From the NCBI GenBank assembly GCA_018817195.1, contig JAHIUL010000170.1:1-8097 (forward strand): DNA of 8,097 bases, in the 5' to 3' direction. A program made the translations under genes and the position numbers. The stretch is from Candidatus Margulisiibacteriota bacterium (GTDB lineage: Bacteria; Margulisbacteria; WOR-1; O2-12-FULL-45-9). Of this stretch, positions 7,468 through 8,097 are shown piece after piece. Position 1 is the first letter of the stretch, and the number at the start of each line of letters is the position of its first letter. The notes under the pieces are model-generated. The model had not been told where the DNA came from. It searched no databases and saw only the letters and a list, made by a program, of their open reading frames with translations.

Positions 7468-8097
7468 ATGGCCGAAGCCCCTATAGCTCCTATAAACCCG
7501 AATTTTGGCGGTCAGGAAGGCGCCGTAGCTGGAAACCTTGCCGCAGTATTTACTGCCCAGGACCGCAAAGTCATTGCTGAACGCAGCGGCAGATACGACT
7601 CTGACCGCGACATCTCTTTTATGGAAGCCCTAAAAGAAGGCTCCTTAATCCCAAACGTTGAAAACGAAGAAACAACCGTCAACCCCCACCAAGAAGTAAA
7701 TGAGATCGAGGGCCGTATGCGGCAGCACAAGCAAATCTTAAAGCACTCTACCCTGTATAATCCCCGTGATACAGTTGAAATAAGAAATGAACTGCCGGAT
7801 ACTTACGAAGAAGGCAGCAGCCCTTTAACTGACGAAGAACTTGAAGCCCTGTCTAAGCACGCTGATTCTGAGGAAGACAAAGCCATGATCCAGGAAACTG
7901 CTTCTATTGTTAAAGAATTAAAACTTAATCCCGCTGAAATCTTTGATAAATTCAGTTTGGAGCAAAAACAATTGTATTCTTTAGTTTCTCGTATTAAAGA
8001 TTTGCACTTAAAACGTCTTTTAACCGAAGACGAACAAGAATTTAAGAGGCTTTCTGACCAGATCAAACATGATTCCCTGTCCCACGCCAAAGAAGAA
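7468..8097 (+). CDS. Hypothetical acidic, helical protein, N-terminal part
   Basis: An open frame of 210 codons starts at the ATG at 7468 and runs off the right edge without a stop. GGGAGG at 7455-7460, seven bases upstream, supports the start. I do not recognise the family. The N-terminus (MAEAPIAPINPNFGG) is Pro/Ala/Gly-rich and probably disordered. From about residue 28 the protein is rich in Glu, Asp and Lys. Residues about 121-210 contain helix-like blocks such as LTDEELEALSKHADSEED and AEIFDKFSLEQKQLYSL, followed by a charged amphipathic stretch (VSRIKDLHLKRLLTEDEQEF) that may form a coiled coil. No signal peptide, membrane helix, cysteine pair or nucleotide-binding loop is seen. It is divergent from the zinc-ribbon gene, sharing a 135-bp intergenic region. 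Minus-strand open frames within it are shadows. A cytoplasmic structural or binding role is possible but is a guess. Confidence 0.8.
   Translation, partial: MAEAPIAPINPNFGGQEGAVAGNLAAVFTAQDRKVIAERSGRYDSDRDISFMEALKEGSLIPNVENEETTVNPHQEVNEIEGRMRQHKQILKHSTLYNPRDTVEIRNELPDTYEEGSSPLTDEELEALSKHADSEEDKAMIQETASIVKELKLNPAEIFDKFSLEQKQLYSLVSRIKDLHLKRLLTEDEQEFKRLSDQIKHDSLSHAKEE

Noticed and set aside
7512..8090. Two minus-strand open frames (7512-7730 and 7803-8090)
   Set aside because: They are antisense to the plus-strand frame that has a start, a Shine-Dalgarno and a -10; their Ser-rich composition is typical of antisense shadows.

Overview
The window is a compact bacterial segment with mixed, moderately AT-leaning base composition. 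It carries four tightly packed minus-strand genes read right to left (dnaE, hisI, uvrA and a tRNA-binding OB-fold gene), a separate small minus-strand zinc-ribbon gene upstream of them, and the start of a divergent plus-strand gene of unknown function. Short spacers, a stand-alone MetRS-beta-like tRNA-binding protein, a DUF5679-type micro-protein and an isolated hisI fit a candidate phylum such as Patescibacteria/Parcubacteria. That placement is an inference from gene style; no marker in the window settles it.

Layout: 1-321 (-) N-terminal 107 residues of a tRNA-binding protein that runs off the left edge; 339-3152 (-) uvrA; 3153-3218 a spacer holding a 15-bp inverted repeat next to the uvrA ribosome-binding site; 3219-3539 (-) hisI; 3551-7099 (-) dnaE, interrupted in frame by a GC-rich, palindrome-dense segment at about 6078-6160; 7100-7191 a control region with a terminator overlapping the apparent dnaE promoter, plus a perfect 18-bp palindrome; 7192-7332 (-) the zinc-ribbon gene with a near-consensus promoter; 7333-7467 a divergent intergenic region; 7468-8097 (+) an acidic, probably helical protein of unknown function that runs off the right edge. 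No gene-free stretch exceeds 300 bases. I saw no tRNA, rRNA, CRISPR array or transposase.

How the genes relate: DnaE copies DNA and UvrA finds bulky lesions for excision repair, so the main operon links replication and repair. HisI (a histidine-pathway enzyme) and the tRNA-binding protein ride along by close spacing; the tightest junctions are dnaE-hisI (11 nt) and uvrA-tRNA-binding gene (17 nt).

The most unusual signals are the in-frame palindromic insert in dnaE, the hisI-uvrA repeat that shares a short motif with that insert and could mask the uvrA ribosome-binding site, and the terminator/promoter overlap before an apparently leaderless dnaE.
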